A stretch of 64,000 bases of DNA. Origin: Pontibacter sp. HSC-36F09. Its GTDB lineage: Bacteria; Bacteroidota; Bacteroidia; Cytophagales; Hymenobacteraceae. The stretch covers positions 186,001 to 250,000 of the forward strand of contig NZ_JALKAA010000005.1 in assembly GCF_024171605.1 (NCBI RefSeq). Reading direction: 5' to 3'. The notes under the pieces were generated by a model. The model searched no databases and was not told the origin of the DNA. It saw only the letters and a list, made by a program, of their open reading frames with translations. Shown here piece by piece: positions 54,996 to 64,000 of this stretch; the first letter of the stretch is position 1; every line of letters begins with the position of its first letter. A program made the position numbers and the translations under genes.

Positions 54996-56933
54996 ATGTC
55001 AATTCCTTCAAATATAACAAAGGAGCACCTACTTAGAGCTATTGATAAAATAGACAAAGAAGGTATACCAACTTATGGTAATTCTCAATACTATGATGTG
55101 CTACACAATGGGCGGGCTTACCCTCCTAAACTTATAGTCTCTTATGCTAACATAGCAGCAAATGGCTATGAGCTACAGCGTAGCTCTTTCAGTGGTGGCA
55201 GGAACACAGAGTGTTTTAATTTATTAGAAAAGAATGGATTCAAGATTATAGAGAAAGGAGAAGAAATCAAATCAATTGATAACAATGCACCAGAATTATT
55301 AGGCAATACTATTATCAGCTTTGTTAGACAAGCATTAACAAATGATTTGAAAACAAGCTCTTACCCTAAAGCTTATAAAAACTTTAATTGCAGAGTTAGT
55401 TTTGGGCAAGGGGTCCCGGCCCGTATTCCATGGTTTGCGTTTCTGAGAGCTGACCAGTCTGTTTCTAATGGAATTTATCCAGTATTCTTATATTACAAGG
55501 AAGTACAATTACTAATTTTAGCATATGGTTTGAGTGAAACTCAAGCCTCTAGAGATAGCTGGAACTTAAATTCTTCTAAACAAACAATTTCAGAACTCTT
55601 TACTAATACATTTGAAACTAAGCCTGCAAGATACGGGAACTCCTTTGTACATAGTTATTATCTCATTGATTCAGACGCTCCAAACTTCGGATTAGATCCT
55701 AATCAAATTGATAAAGATTTAGCGGAAGTTATAGAAGTATACAACAATCTCCCTTTAGGCATAGCTAACAAGGAATCAAACAAGGAGGTGGCTCCAGGTC
55801 AAGAAATCAATAAAGAACAAATAAACTTTGATTACAGAAGTTTCTGTAAATATGCTAAAGAAGCCGGACTGAGGTTCACAGATAAGCTAGTCATCCGCTT
55901 TATTTCTTCTCTATGCACTAAACCATTTGTTATTTTAACAGGGCTTGCCGGTTCAGGCAAAACGAAGTTAGCACAGGCTTTCTCACAATGGATTTCGGAA
56001 GATGAAAATCAGGTGTGTATAGTACCTATCGGTGCTGACTGGACCAATCGAGAACCCTTGTTAGGCTTCCCAAATGCATTGGACCCCACTAAGTATTCTA
56101 TTCCAGAAAATGGAGCTTTACAGCTTCTTATAAATGCTAACGAGAATCTTAATAAGCCCTATTTTCTTATTTTGGATGAGATGAACCTTAGCCACGTAGA
56201 ACGTTATTTCGCGGATTTTCTTAGCGCTATGGAATCACATGAACCTATTCCGCTCCATGCTGAACCAGGCATAGATGATGTACCAAGTAGTATTAAGTTA
56301 CCTAAAAACCTTTTCATAATTGGTACTGTCAACATTGACGAGACAACCTATATGTTTAGTCCAAAGGTGTTAGACAGAGCAAACGCCATTGAGTTCAGGG
56401 TAACTGAAGACGAAATGGAAAATTTCCTCAATAATGCAGTTAAGCTAGACTTGGATAGGTTGAAAGCCAAAGGTGCCGATATGGCATCAGACTTTGTTCT
56501 TAAAGCTAGGTCAGAAGTTAATGGTTTTAGTGATTCTGAAACAGTGAATACAGCCCTGCTACTGTTCTTTAGTGAGCTCAAAAAGGTGGGCGCAGAGTTT
56601 GGCTACAGAACAGCTTCAGAAATTAAAAGATTTTCAGAAGTGATTCATTCACTTGACGCAGGATGGAATACTAATGATATTATTGATGCAGCAATTATGC
56701 AGAAGCTGCTTCCTAAACTACATGGCTCACGACGTAAAATAGAACCTAGTCTAAAGGCACTTGCCAGCCTTTGCCTTGCTCAACAAGAAGATGCTACTAA
56801 ACTTTTAAACGCACCTGAAACTATTGATTTTAAGGATGTCGCAAAAGTAAGATTCCCGATATCGCTTGAGAAAATTATCAGAATGCACAAAGCTGTGGTA
56901 CAGGATGGATTTACCAGTTTTGCGGAAGCTTAA
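54996..56933 (+). CDS. mcrB: McrB-type AAA+ restriction GTPase/ATPase
   Basis: A 645-residue protein. N-terminal head (about 1-90, YDVLHNGRAYPPKLIVSYAN, SFSGGRNTECFNLLEKNGFKI) resembles the ScoMcrA-like head domain; residues 100-250 resemble DUF3578. The AAA+ part has Walker A GLAGSGKT (316-323), Walker B YFLILDEMNLSHVERYFADF and the sensor-like IIGTVNIDETTYMFSPKVLDRANAIEF, typical of McrB. It would drive McrC to cleave modified DNA. The gene is low in GC and sits 11 bp before the McrC-like gene. Modified-base specificity is unknown. Confidence 0.88.
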   Translation: MSIPSNITKEHLLRAIDKIDKEGIPTYGNSQYYDVLHNGRAYPPKLIVSYANIAANGYELQRSSFSGGRNTECFNLLEKNGFKIIEKGEEIKSIDNNAPELLGNTIISFVRQALTNDLKTSSYPKAYKNFNCRVSFGQGVPARIPWFAFLRADQSVSNGIYPVFLYYKEVQLLILAYGLSETQASRDSWNLNSSKQTISELFTNTFETKPARYGNSFVHSYYLIDSDAPNFGLDPNQIDKDLAEVIEVYNNLPLGIANKESNKEVAPGQEINKEQINFDYRSFCKYAKEAGLRFTDKLVIRFISSLCTKPFVILTGLAGSGKTKLAQAFSQWISEDENQVCIVPIGADWTNREPLLGFPNALDPTKYSIPENGALQLLINANENLNKPYFLILDEMNLSHVERYFADFLSAMESHEPIPLHAEPGIDDVPSSIKLPKNLFIIGTVNIDETTYMFSPKVLDRANAIEFRVTEDEMENFLNNAVKLDLDRLKAKGADMASDFVLKARSEVNGFSDSETVNTALLLFFSELKKVGAEFGYRTASEIKRFSEVIHSLDAGWNTNDIIDAAIMQKLLPKLHGSRRKIEPSLKALASLCLAQQEDATKLLNAPETIDFKDVAKVRFPISLEKIIRMHKAVVQDGFTSFAEA

Positions 56934-56944
56934 TAAGTTTAAAT

Positions 56945-59215
56945 ATGGCAAATCCCTCCCAATCTGTAGCATTTGCTTTGACAGATGGCAGCTTCGTCAC
57001 ACTTATCATATTTTCTGAATCTGATGTAGAAGCCTCGCTACAACTAATAGATGCTGCAGAAGCTGCAGATAATGGAGAAGCTCCATTACAACTCATGGAA
57101 GGCTTTTCCTATGAGTACCAGATAGAGGGCAACTATAGGCTGCAGGAAGTGCCAAAGATTGTTACCCCTTCACGCGCCAATATATCATCAGGGCGCATCA
57201 CCCCTAGTGTCTATGTGGGTTCTCTTGTACTAGATGTTCTCGATAAGGACACCTCCTTAAACAAGGGATCTATTACGATAGAGGTCAGGTCTATAAAGAC
57301 TTCTTACCGGCAGGATTACAGATTTATGCTGGAAGACATTACGGAGAAATGTACTGATTTGCTAATGCAGTATACCTCACCAGTATCACAGCATTTTACA
57401 GTAGATTTCAATCGAGATCCCCAAACACTGTATCAGCGGTTTGCTTTCGTAAAATCTTTGATAGAATCTTCAGATTTCAAGGAAGCTGTACATCGTATTG
57501 TATCCTCTCCTGTAACATCCTGGGCTGAGAAAGAAGAAGAGAGAGACATTAGAAGAGCCAGACGTATAAATAACGCTACAATGCGTCAATTTATAACCAG
57601 CTCAAGCAGACTAGAATTACCGCCTAATCATCCACTTCATGGTCGTCTAGCTTCAATTCCTGCTAAACTGAGAATTAGAAACAAGCACGAAACGGTAGAT
57701 ACACCGGAGAATAGATTTATAAAACATGCACTAACTAGTTTCACTCAGTTCTGTACCGAAATTCGGATACAGTTTTCAGAAGATAGTCGCGCCTACCAAG
57801 AAGTTGTACACCTTGAAGAAGTTCTGGAAAACTTTTTAAGCCATTCTGTCTTCAAAGATGTATCCCCTCTAATTTCTTTAAATTTAAATAGCCCTGTTCT
57901 TCAAAGAAAAGAAGGGTACAGAGAAGTACTGCGTGCCTGGCTCATGTTTGACATGGCCGCTAAACTAATCTGGAAAGGTGGCGACGATGTTTATGATGCA
58001 GGTAAACGTGATGTAGCTACACTTTATGAATACTGGCTCTTCTTTACTCTACTGGATATTTTTAAAGAGCTATTTAAAGTAGAGCCATCTACTTTAGAAA
58101 AACTAATAAAACCTACTGCGGACGGTCTTGGGCTTCAACTTAAAGCTGGCAAGTTTATTCCTTTCCAAGGGATATTCGAGGCTGGAGGACGGAAATTAAG
58201 GGTACAATTTAGCTATAACCGTACTTTCAGGGGAGATCAACCCTACCCTTCCGGAGGAAGCTGGACAAAAGCTATGCGTCCTGACTATACATTGAGTATC
58301 TGGCCTGAAGGTATAAAACGCAATGATGCAGAGGAACAGGAGCTAATTACCCATGTTCATTTTGATGCAAAGTATAAGGTATCTCACCTGACAGAAATAG
58401 TAGGTGAAGACAACCTGAATCTGAGTGAGGAAAAAGAGGAACAGAAAAAAGGGAATTATAAGCGAGAAGACCTTTTAAAAATGCATGCCTATCGGGATGC
58501 AATCAGAAGAACCGGAGGTGCTTATATCCTGTATCCGGGCTCACAGCTTTTCAATAAATCTGGTTTCCATGAAATAATACCTGGCCTTGGAGCATTTCCT
58601 GTCAGCCCCTCTAGGGATAAGAATGGAATTTCTGATTTAAAAGCTTTCATATCTGAGATTATAAACCAGATTCTCAACCGAGCTTCTCAGAAAGAGCAAC
58701 TATCTTATAGAACATATAATATTCATAAAGACGGACCGTCTGATATTTTACAGGAATCTATACCTGAAAAATATGGTAATGAAAGAACACCACCTCCAAA
58801 TGATATACATGTTCTTGTCGGTTACTTTAAGGATACTAAACATCTAAATTGGATTAACGAGCAACAGCTATATAATGCAAGAATAGACAGCGATAGAGGT
58901 TCTTTGCATTTGGGTCCTTCTGAGGCTGGAGCCAGGTATTTGCTTTTGCATACAAAAGCTCAACTTACAACTGGAGAGATGTGGAGAATTAAAGGGAAAG
59001 GACCACGTGTTTTTTCAAAAAAGGCTATGATGAAAAGAAATTACCCCAATCCTTCACAGCCCTTTTATCTGGTTTATGAAATAGAGAAGGTACGTGCTCT
59101 AGAATTTGATAATATGAAATGGGATATCAGGCTCTTAGAAAAACATAGTAAAGGGAGAGGTTCTGCCTTACCATTTGCTGTTTCTTTAACTGAGCTAATG
59201 AAAGCCAAAGTATAA
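56945..59215 (+). CDS. mcrC: McrC-type restriction endonuclease (DUF2357)
   Basis: A 756-residue nuclease. The PD-(D/E)xK core is visible: MRPDYTLSIWPEG (Asp 447) then HVHFDAKYKVSHL (Asp 474, Lys 476), followed by DLLKMHAYRDAIRRTGGAYILYPG. The N-terminal 250 residues form the DUF2357 helper region (VDTPENRFIKHALTSF). It should form the cleavage complex with McrB upstream. It is longer than E. coli McrC. Ends AAAGTATAA. The next gene, nine bases later, has normal GC. Confidence 0.87.
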   Translation: MANPSQSVAFALTDGSFVTLIIFSESDVEASLQLIDAAEAADNGEAPLQLMEGFSYEYQIEGNYRLQEVPKIVTPSRANISSGRITPSVYVGSLVLDVLDKDTSLNKGSITIEVRSIKTSYRQDYRFMLEDITEKCTDLLMQYTSPVSQHFTVDFNRDPQTLYQRFAFVKSLIESSDFKEAVHRIVSSPVTSWAEKEEERDIRRARRINNATMRQFITSSSRLELPPNHPLHGRLASIPAKLRIRNKHETVDTPENRFIKHALTSFTQFCTEIRIQFSEDSRAYQEVVHLEEVLENFLSHSVFKDVSPLISLNLNSPVLQRKEGYREVLRAWLMFDMAAKLIWKGGDDVYDAGKRDVATLYEYWLFFTLLDIFKELFKVEPSTLEKLIKPTADGLGLQLKAGKFIPFQGIFEAGGRKLRVQFSYNRTFRGDQPYPSGGSWTKAMRPDYTLSIWPEGIKRNDAEEQELITHVHFDAKYKVSHLTEIVGEDNLNLSEEKEEQKKGNYKREDLLKMHAYRDAIRRTGGAYILYPGSQLFNKSGFHEIIPGLGAFPVSPSRDKNGISDLKAFISEIINQILNRASQKEQLSYRTYNIHKDGPSDILQESIPEKYGNERTPPPNDIHVLVGYFKDTKHLNWINEQQLYNARIDSDRGSLHLGPSEAGARYLLLHTKAQLTTGEMWRIKGKGPRVFSKKAMMKRNYPNPSQPFYLVYEIEKVRALEFDNMKWDIRLLEKHSKGRGSALPFAVSLTELMKAKV

Positions 59216-59223
59216 TACCGTCC

Positions 59224-59622
59224 ATGCACATCATCGACAAACTCGCTTGGATCGAAATCCGAGACGGTAAAATACTGAGCACCCGCAGCAAGGGCAGAAC
59301 CAAATACTATTTCCCTGGCGGGAAACGCGAAGCGGGCGAGAGCGACTTCGAGGTGCTGTCGCGTGAAATACACGAAGAGCTCAGCATTTCCCTGATCGAA
59401 GACAGCACCCGATTCATGGGTATATTTCAGGCGCAGGCCGATAGGCATCCGGATGGGGTGCAGGTGCAAATGACCTGCTATACCGGCGACTACACGGGCA
59501 CGATAGCCGCAGCTAGTGAAATAGAAGAAGTGGTGTGGCTTACCTATGAGGACAGAGAGACCGTGTCGCCCGTTGACCAGATCATTTTCGATTGGCTGAA
59601 AGAACATCGACTTCTCCACTAA
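59224..59622 (+). CDS. NUDIX hydrolase
   Basis: A 132-residue pyrophosphohydrolase. The Nudix box runs about residues 32-54: PGGKREAGESDFEVLSREIHEELSI, matching Gx5Ex7REUxEExGU. It hydrolyses nucleoside diphosphate-linked compounds; substrate unknown. Normal GC, so it is outside the low-GC island although only nine bases after mcrC. Confidence 0.9.
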   Translation: MHIIDKLAWIEIRDGKILSTRSKGRTKYYFPGGKREAGESDFEVLSREIHEELSISLIEDSTRFMGIFQAQADRHPDGVQVQMTCYTGDYTGTIAAASEIEEVVWLTYEDRETVSPVDQIIFDWLKEHRLLH

Positions 59623-59711
59623 GTATCTGTTTACCCAATCAGCAAATAATATTGCTACTAACCAAACTGGTGGTTCTACCTTGCAGTATAATCATCAACA
59701 AACAATTTACC

Positions 59712-60041
59712 ATGCCCCACCAACCCCATTACTCCCCCATGGCCCGGCAGTTGTTCGGCCAGTTCCTGGACCAGGAAATAGACCGCGACACCCTGATCGG
59801 GCGTTTGCAGGAAATGGAACTGCAGCTTCAGGCAGATGCCGACGAGGAAAACGAGGACGAAGATGATATTGAAAGCACCCGCTCGCTGCGAATCCGCATT
59901 TTTGGAGGCGATAGCCAGGGCATGAGCATCAGCGAAATAGAGCAGGACCTGCAGGATTCCTCTCACCCTAACGCCCAGATCCTGATGCGGGGCATTGCCT
60001 TCGGACTGGCGGAAGATGAGCTGGAGGTGCATTACGAATAG
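59712..60041 (+). CDS. Small acidic hypothetical protein
   Basis: A 110-residue soluble protein starting MPHQPHYSPMARQL, with a helical acidic middle (QLQADADEENEDEDDIES) and LIGRLQEMELQ. Start at 59712 was preferred because the 40 codons upstream overlap the NUDIX end. I do not recognise the family. A following mini gene and a terminator close the block. Confidence 0.65.
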   Translation: MPHQPHYSPMARQLFGQFLDQEIDRDTLIGRLQEMELQLQADADEENEDEDDIESTRSLRIRIFGGDSQGMSISEIEQDLQDSSHPNAQILMRGIAFGLAEDELEVHYE

Positions 60042-60082
60042 AAAAATTACGTACCTTTATCTTATACCTTAAATCTATACCT

Positions 60083-60190
60083 ATGGCAAAGTCACAAGAC
60101 GCAAAAAAGGATGTAAAGAAAAAGCCGGCCAAAACTCCAAAGGAAAAGCAGGCGGCTAAACTCGAAAAGAAAAAGAAAAGCTACGACTAA
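60083..60190 (+). CDS. 35-residue lysine-rich mini-protein
   Basis: ATG at 60083: MAKSQDAKKDVKKKPAKTP then KEKQAAKLEKKKKSYD and stop. About 40% lysine. It is preceded by TATACCTATGG, so a motif copy abuts the start codon. A terminator follows at 60236. Small Lys-rich proteins of this kind are conserved in Bacteroidota as far as I recall; function unknown. Confidence 0.65.
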   Translation: MAKSQDAKKDVKKKPAKTPKEKQAAKLEKKKKSYD

Positions 60191-60235
60191 CGTATAAGTC
60201 CTGTCGCAATAGGCAGGTATACCCACGCTATTTTG

Positions 60236-60269
60236 AAAAGCAGCAGACCAAACAGTTTGCTGCTTTTTT
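60236..60269 (+). terminator. Terminator after mini gene
   Basis: AAAAGCAGCA (60236-60245) and TGCTGCTTTT (60258-60267) with T run. Confidence 0.85.
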
Positions 60270-60358
60270 GTTTCCTGACGCTATACCTTAAAATTGCATC
60301 GCTCAGGTATATAGTATACCTTTAATATTTGTATCAATCACCTGTAACTTTCCAGTTT

Positions 60359-61423
60359 ATGAAGAAACTTTTACTACTCATCTTTTCGCTTTTCCTCCTT
60401 TCCGCCCCCGCCTCCGCACAGGTAATTGAAGAACTGGATGAAATGCCACCGCAGCAGCAGTAGCTGGAAGTATTCTACAAGCTCATTGAAGAGAAAGGGA
60501 AGTTTGGCCTCGCTGATTACGATGGGAAGATCGTCGTGCCCGCCCTGTATACCTCTGTGGAGTACAAAGGATATGAGCCTTACATTAGGGTAGAACTGGA
60601 CGGCAAATTCGGCCTCATGGATACGGAGCAGAAACTCCTTCTCCCGATCCGGTGCAGCAAACTGGAAGTATTCTTTCAGCGCACCGATGTGTATTATGCC
60701 GAGTACCAGGAAGAAGGGAAGCGCAAAACGGATATCATCACGGAAACAGGGAGCAGCATCCTGCCTGCAGGGGCCGTATTACAGGGCTACCATGGCGCTG
60801 AGATCATGGTAAATATCAACGGCAAAGATGCCCTGATAGACGGTGAAAGCGGCGCCTACCTCCTCAAACCAATTTACGATAGTGTGGACAGCCAGGGGCC
60901 GCGCTACTGGGTTTGTCAGAATGGTAAATGCGGCTTCATCGACAAAAAAACACATGAAGTACTCGTGCCGCTTATCTATGACGACAAGTACACTTATTTC
61001 AGAAACGGCCTGGTCATCCTGGTGCTGAAAGGCAAAGCGGGTGTGATGGACGAGCAGGGGAATACCGTGATCCCTTTTGAGTACGAAAAGATCAGTTCGG
61101 GAAGCGACAACAAGATCTTCAATGTCAGAAACACAGCTCAGAAGGAGGCGCTTTTTACAGCGGAAGGGAAACAGTTTACCGCCTGGTACGATTACATTAC
61201 AGACGACATCAGCAAGCAATTCTACTACTACCGCCAGGATCCGCCTTCCGGAGATGTTTATAAATTTGGTTATGTTGATAAGTCGGGGAAGGACATTACA
61301 GGCCCTGTTTTCGACAGACCCGTTATGTTCTACGCTTCTGACAACTGCATTGAACTGAAAAAGGACGGCCAGACCGTATACCTCACCAAAGAAGGAAAAA
61401 TAAGGAAGAAGAACTGCAAATAG
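60359..61423 (+). pseudogene. WG-repeat exported protein interrupted by an amber codon
   Basis: ATG at 60359 opens a signal peptide (MKKLLLLIFSLFLLSAPASAQ), followed by VIEELDEMPPQQQ, then TAG at 60461-60463 in frame, then LEVFYKLIEEKGKFGLADYDGKIVVPALYTS and six to seven WG-type repeats (GKFGLMD, GKCGFIDKK, GKAGVMDEQGN, FGYVDKSGKD). No other disruption. The codon before is CAG CAG CAG, so TAG is probably CAG with one C-to-T change. The rest could be translated from GTG 60536 without a signal. Either a pseudogene, a sequencing error, or amber readthrough. WG repeats form beta-rich folds; role unknown. Confidence 0.8.
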
Positions 61424-61572
61424 GCCAATGCAAGTCTGGAAGGTATACCTGAAAGTAGCGTCAAAAACAACCAGGTATACCTTCCAATTTGTGCTTCGGG
61501 TATAGTGCAAATACCAGACAATCTGTATATTTGCTTTCTCCTATACCTTGTGTTAATATCCGCCCTTCTCCT

Positions 61573-63405
61573 ATGAAGCAACTTTTACGCCTGCTGCTCG
61601 GGATCGTTCCGGGCCTTTTTCTTGCCTGCGACTACAGTCCATCCGGAAGCCACTTTGAGGAGGTAAGCCCTCAGGTCGAAGTGATAGGCGATATTGAACT
61701 GGACAATTATCCGTCGCAGGACACCCTGATGCTGCGGGGATCGGTCAATCTGAAATTCAGTGTTTCCCTTCCAAGGCGCACCATCTACACTGTCGAGCTA
61801 TTACTGGGGAAAAACTCGCTGGGCGCGACTTCGTCTGCCACAGGGGGGCGTCAGCTCCAGACGACCGAATATGCCGACGGTTACTATACCCTACAGCTCA
61901 ATGTGCTGGGCAACTCGGGTACCGGCAGTCTGGCAGACAAGTCGGGCGTCGAGGGCGTTCAGGTATACAGAACCTGGGTGGTGTACATCGACAACACAAT
62001 GCCAAAACCTGTCACGCTCACCAGTGTAATAGCCGAAGATGGCAGCCTGAAGCTGGAATGGAAAAAGTACAGGGGAACGGGCTTCCAGAAGTACGAGATT
62101 CTGCGGCATTACCCGGGCCAGTATAATCATGGTATGGTTGCTGCCACGATTACAGATCCGAACCAGACCACCTGGTTCGACTACGAATACCTGGGAGAGC
62201 AGGTTTCCTACCGGGTCGTCACGCGGGTAAACGGGTACTACTATGACCTGCTCAGCAACTCGATCCCTTTCTTTTACCCGAAACCCCAGGTACTAAGCAG
62301 TACCATCAGCCCAGCTAAAGAGCTTAAAATCACGTTCAGCTCCACTCCCTTCTACCGGAATTTTGGCAATTATGAACTGACACTAAATTCCAGCAAGGTC
62401 ATCCGCCTGACCGATCCGAAGGACACCGTTGTTACCATACCTGCCAATATATTTGGGGAGGAGTTGCATGCCTCCCTGGCTACTTACTCCAGGTCCTACC
62501 TCAGCCCCGGCTCCAGGTCTGTACTGAACTATGCCATACTGGAAGGTATAGGCGCTCCCTGGGGGCCACAGGACGTAGACAGGCTGTTCGGGAAAACCAC
62601 TTCCGGAAAGCTTTACTTTGCTGACCGGGGCTATATCAAGGTCGTGGATGCAGACACCCGCCATGTCTTGCAGGAGCGAAATGTCATGTACGACCAGATC
62701 GGCAGCGAGAAGCAGGATGTGATCTCGCAGGATGGCAAGCTCCTATACAGCATCATCAACTATGCCATCCACAAGCTGGACCCGCTTACACTACAAACAC
62801 TGGAGCGCTATGAACTGAACGAACTACTGCCGGGTGAGTTCTATCATTTCAGTATGCTGGATGGGGTGAGCAACACCAACCGCCTGATTCTGCGGGCCCG
62901 CAACGCAGAGTACGATCCGGATGATAAAGACATGGCCTATGTGATTGACATGGACCAGAAAAAGGTGATCACAGCCGTTGAGGCCGACCTGAATTATAGT
63001 TATGCCCTGATCAGCCCGGATGGGAAGACTATTAATGCTTCGGACCAGGTGTATGTAGAGCAATCCAAAGGCAGCTGGAAAAAACTGCTTATGACAAGAC
63101 AGGAGGCGAATAGCCTGAAGTTTCATACCGCCAGCCCGCTGTTCTTTACCACCAAAGGCACGACCATCTCCTTTTACTCCACCTCGGATGGCACCTTGCA
63201 GTCAACGCTTCAGACAGAAAGGGAGCTATACCCGATCGATACGGATCCGGTGACGGGCCATCTCTATGGCAGCAGTTATAACCAGCTCTTTATTTACAAC
63301 AGCAGTACAGGCCAGCTGGTCAACAAAGTTGATTTAGCGGATGGTACCTTGGTTTTCCTTTACAACAACACGCTCTATTCCGGCACTCGTTATCTTAAAT
63401 TGTAA
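61573..63405 (+). CDS. Lipoprotein with Fn3-like and propeller-like repeats
   Basis: A 610-residue protein starting MKQLLRLLLGIVPGLFLACDYS, with lipobox Cys 19. The first half has Ig/Fn3-like segments (LTSVIAEDGSLKLEWKKYRGTGFQKYEILR); the second half has repeated four-stranded segments (GKLYFADRGYIKVVDADTRHV, GKLLYSIINYAIHKLDPLT, GTTISFYSTSDGTLQST, QLFIYNSSTGQLVN) like a beta-propeller. Start at 61573 avoids 28 codons of leader that do not look like a signal. Likely at the outer membrane; function unknown. The barrel protein downstream starts four bases later. Confidence 0.8.
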   Translation: MKQLLRLLLGIVPGLFLACDYSPSGSHFEEVSPQVEVIGDIELDNYPSQDTLMLRGSVNLKFSVSLPRRTIYTVELLLGKNSLGATSSATGGRQLQTTEYADGYYTLQLNVLGNSGTGSLADKSGVEGVQVYRTWVVYIDNTMPKPVTLTSVIAEDGSLKLEWKKYRGTGFQKYEILRHYPGQYNHGMVAATITDPNQTTWFDYEYLGEQVSYRVVTRVNGYYYDLLSNSIPFFYPKPQVLSSTISPAKELKITFSSTPFYRNFGNYELTLNSSKVIRLTDPKDTVVTIPANIFGEELHASLATYSRSYLSPGSRSVLNYAILEGIGAPWGPQDVDRLFGKTTSGKLYFADRGYIKVVDADTRHVLQERNVMYDQIGSEKQDVISQDGKLLYSIINYAIHKLDPLTLQTLERYELNELLPGEFYHFSMLDGVSNTNRLILRARNAEYDPDDKDMAYVIDMDQKKVITAVEADLNYSYALISPDGKTINASDQVYVEQSKGSWKKLLMTRQEANSLKFHTASPLFFTTKGTTISFYSTSDGTLQSTLQTERELYPIDTDPVTGHLYGSSYNQLFIYNSSTGQLVNKVDLADGTLVFLYNNTLYSGTRYLKL

Positions 63406-63409
63406 GGCT

Positions 63410-64000
63410 ATGTTATACCCGAAAACTTTCCTGCTGGCAGCCTGTCTGCTGCTAACTGCCAGCACAGCCATAGCCCAGTCTACCGTATACCTGGAGCCGC
63501 GGCTAGGCTTTGGGACTTTCCGGATGCAATCGATGAAGGGGCTGCAGCGCGTTATGATCGCCAACACCGGCCTGAATGCCAAAGCGACCGATACCTATGG
63601 CTCTTACTTTCAGTTTGGCCTCAATGTCGTGTCCGATATAGGGGAGCAATCCCGCATAGGATTTTTTATTGAGCACGGGTCTACCGGTGGCCGGGTGGCT
63701 TACGCAGACTACTCCGGTGAGTTTTTACTGGACACCCCGCTCAATTACAATGCCTTCGGCGGTTTGTTTTATCACCACCAGGCCATTAAAGAAAGCAAGT
63801 TAAGTTATGTGGCGGGGGCAGAATTGCATATGCTGATGACGAACATGAAGCTGCAGGCCTATACCAAGATAAACAGCTCGACCGAAAGCAGTGAAGATAA
63901 GTTTAACTCCTATGGTTTGGGCTTTAAGCCCTTTGTGGGCCTGCAGTACCCATTGATGCAATTCCCGACTACCCTCTCTTTAGGCTACTTTGTGGATACG
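63410..64000 (+). CDS. Outer-membrane barrel protein, C-terminus cut by window edge
   Basis: Starting ATG at 63410, four bases after the lipoprotein stop: MLYPKTFLLAACLLLTASTA IAQ (signal), then beta-strand-rich sequence (STVYLEPRLGFGTFRMQS, YFQFGLNVVSDIGEQ). 197 codons are visible and remain open at position 64000. It resembles small Bacteroidota barrel proteins. Probably forms an operon with the propeller lipoprotein. Confidence 0.75.
   Translation, partial: MLYPKTFLLAACLLLTASTAIAQSTVYLEPRLGFGTFRMQSMKGLQRVMIANTGLNAKATDTYGSYFQFGLNVVSDIGEQSRIGFFIEHGSTGGRVAYADYSGEFLLDTPLNYNAFGGLFYHHQAIKESKLSYVAGAELHMLMTNMKLQAYTKINSSTESSEDKFNSYGLGFKPFVGLQYPLMQFPTTLSLGYFVDT

Noticed and set aside
54276..59215. 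The restriction island as a prophage or integrative element
   Set aside because: No integrase, tRNA end, direct repeats or phage genes flank it.

Overview
The window is a chromosomal segment of a Bacteroidota bacterium, most likely from the Cytophagales/Hymenobacteraceae (Pontibacter-like). The genus is inference. Supporting signs are about 50% GC, almost no Shine-Dalgarno sequences, TAnnTTTG-type promoter boxes, and typical families (DUF4199 membrane proteins, lmo0937-type mini-proteins, GH92 mannosidase, FucP-type porter, an Mn/Zn permease fused to a DtxR-like domain). I see no rRNA, tRNA or CRISPR array.

Layout. 0-1.3 kb: minus-strand trehalose-phosphate phosphatase (cut by the window edge) and a beta-phosphoglucomutase-like HAD. 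1.8-6.2 kb: pgi, a large lipoprotein, topoisomerase IB. 6.3-12 kb: membrane protein, M16 protease, M48 lipoprotein, App1-type phosphatase. 12.1-17.2 kb: mtgA with a coupled lipoprotein, LON-domain protein, metallophosphoesterase, lipid kinase, second M48 protease. 17.4-24.4 kb: small envelope proteins, an L,D-transpeptidase-like protein, two DUF4199 paralogues, a YbiT-like ABC-F protein, two tandem mini membrane proteins. 24.8-29.2 kb: 3-hydroxyacyl-CoA dehydrogenase, VOC protein, dapD, glycosyltransferase, fabH. 29.4-34.5 kb: a metal-uptake locus with DtxR-family regulator, binding lipoprotein, ATPase, permease fused to a DtxR-like domain, and second permease. 34.6-42.4 kb: thioredoxin-like protein, mnmE, two APC permeases, a flippase-like protein. 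42.4-46.2 kb: glycosidase-like protein, UDP-galactopyranose mutase, glycosyltransferase. 46.5-54.2 kb: nuclease-like protein with winged helix, sugar porter, GH92 mannosidase, a repeat-rich gap, exonuclease, SRPBCC and VOC proteins. 54.5-59.2 kb: a low-GC island with a small lipoprotein and a McrB/McrC-type restriction pair. 59.2-64 kb: NUDIX protein, small proteins, a WG-repeat gene broken by an in-frame amber codon, a beta-propeller-like lipoprotein, and an outer-membrane protein cut by the window edge.

The most unusual signal is a dispersed word, AGGTATA/TATACCT, about 116 times by hand count against about 8 expected. It occurs in both orientations, between genes, and in all three reading frames within genes, including stop codons, so it looks selected as DNA rather than as protein. 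The second is a 60-nt exact cloverleaf palindrome at 51861-51920, in a gap that also holds other hairpins and copies of a TGTCATYTCGAC palindromic element. A perfect 14-bp palindrome in front of the fused permease gene is a candidate operator for the neighbouring DtxR regulator.
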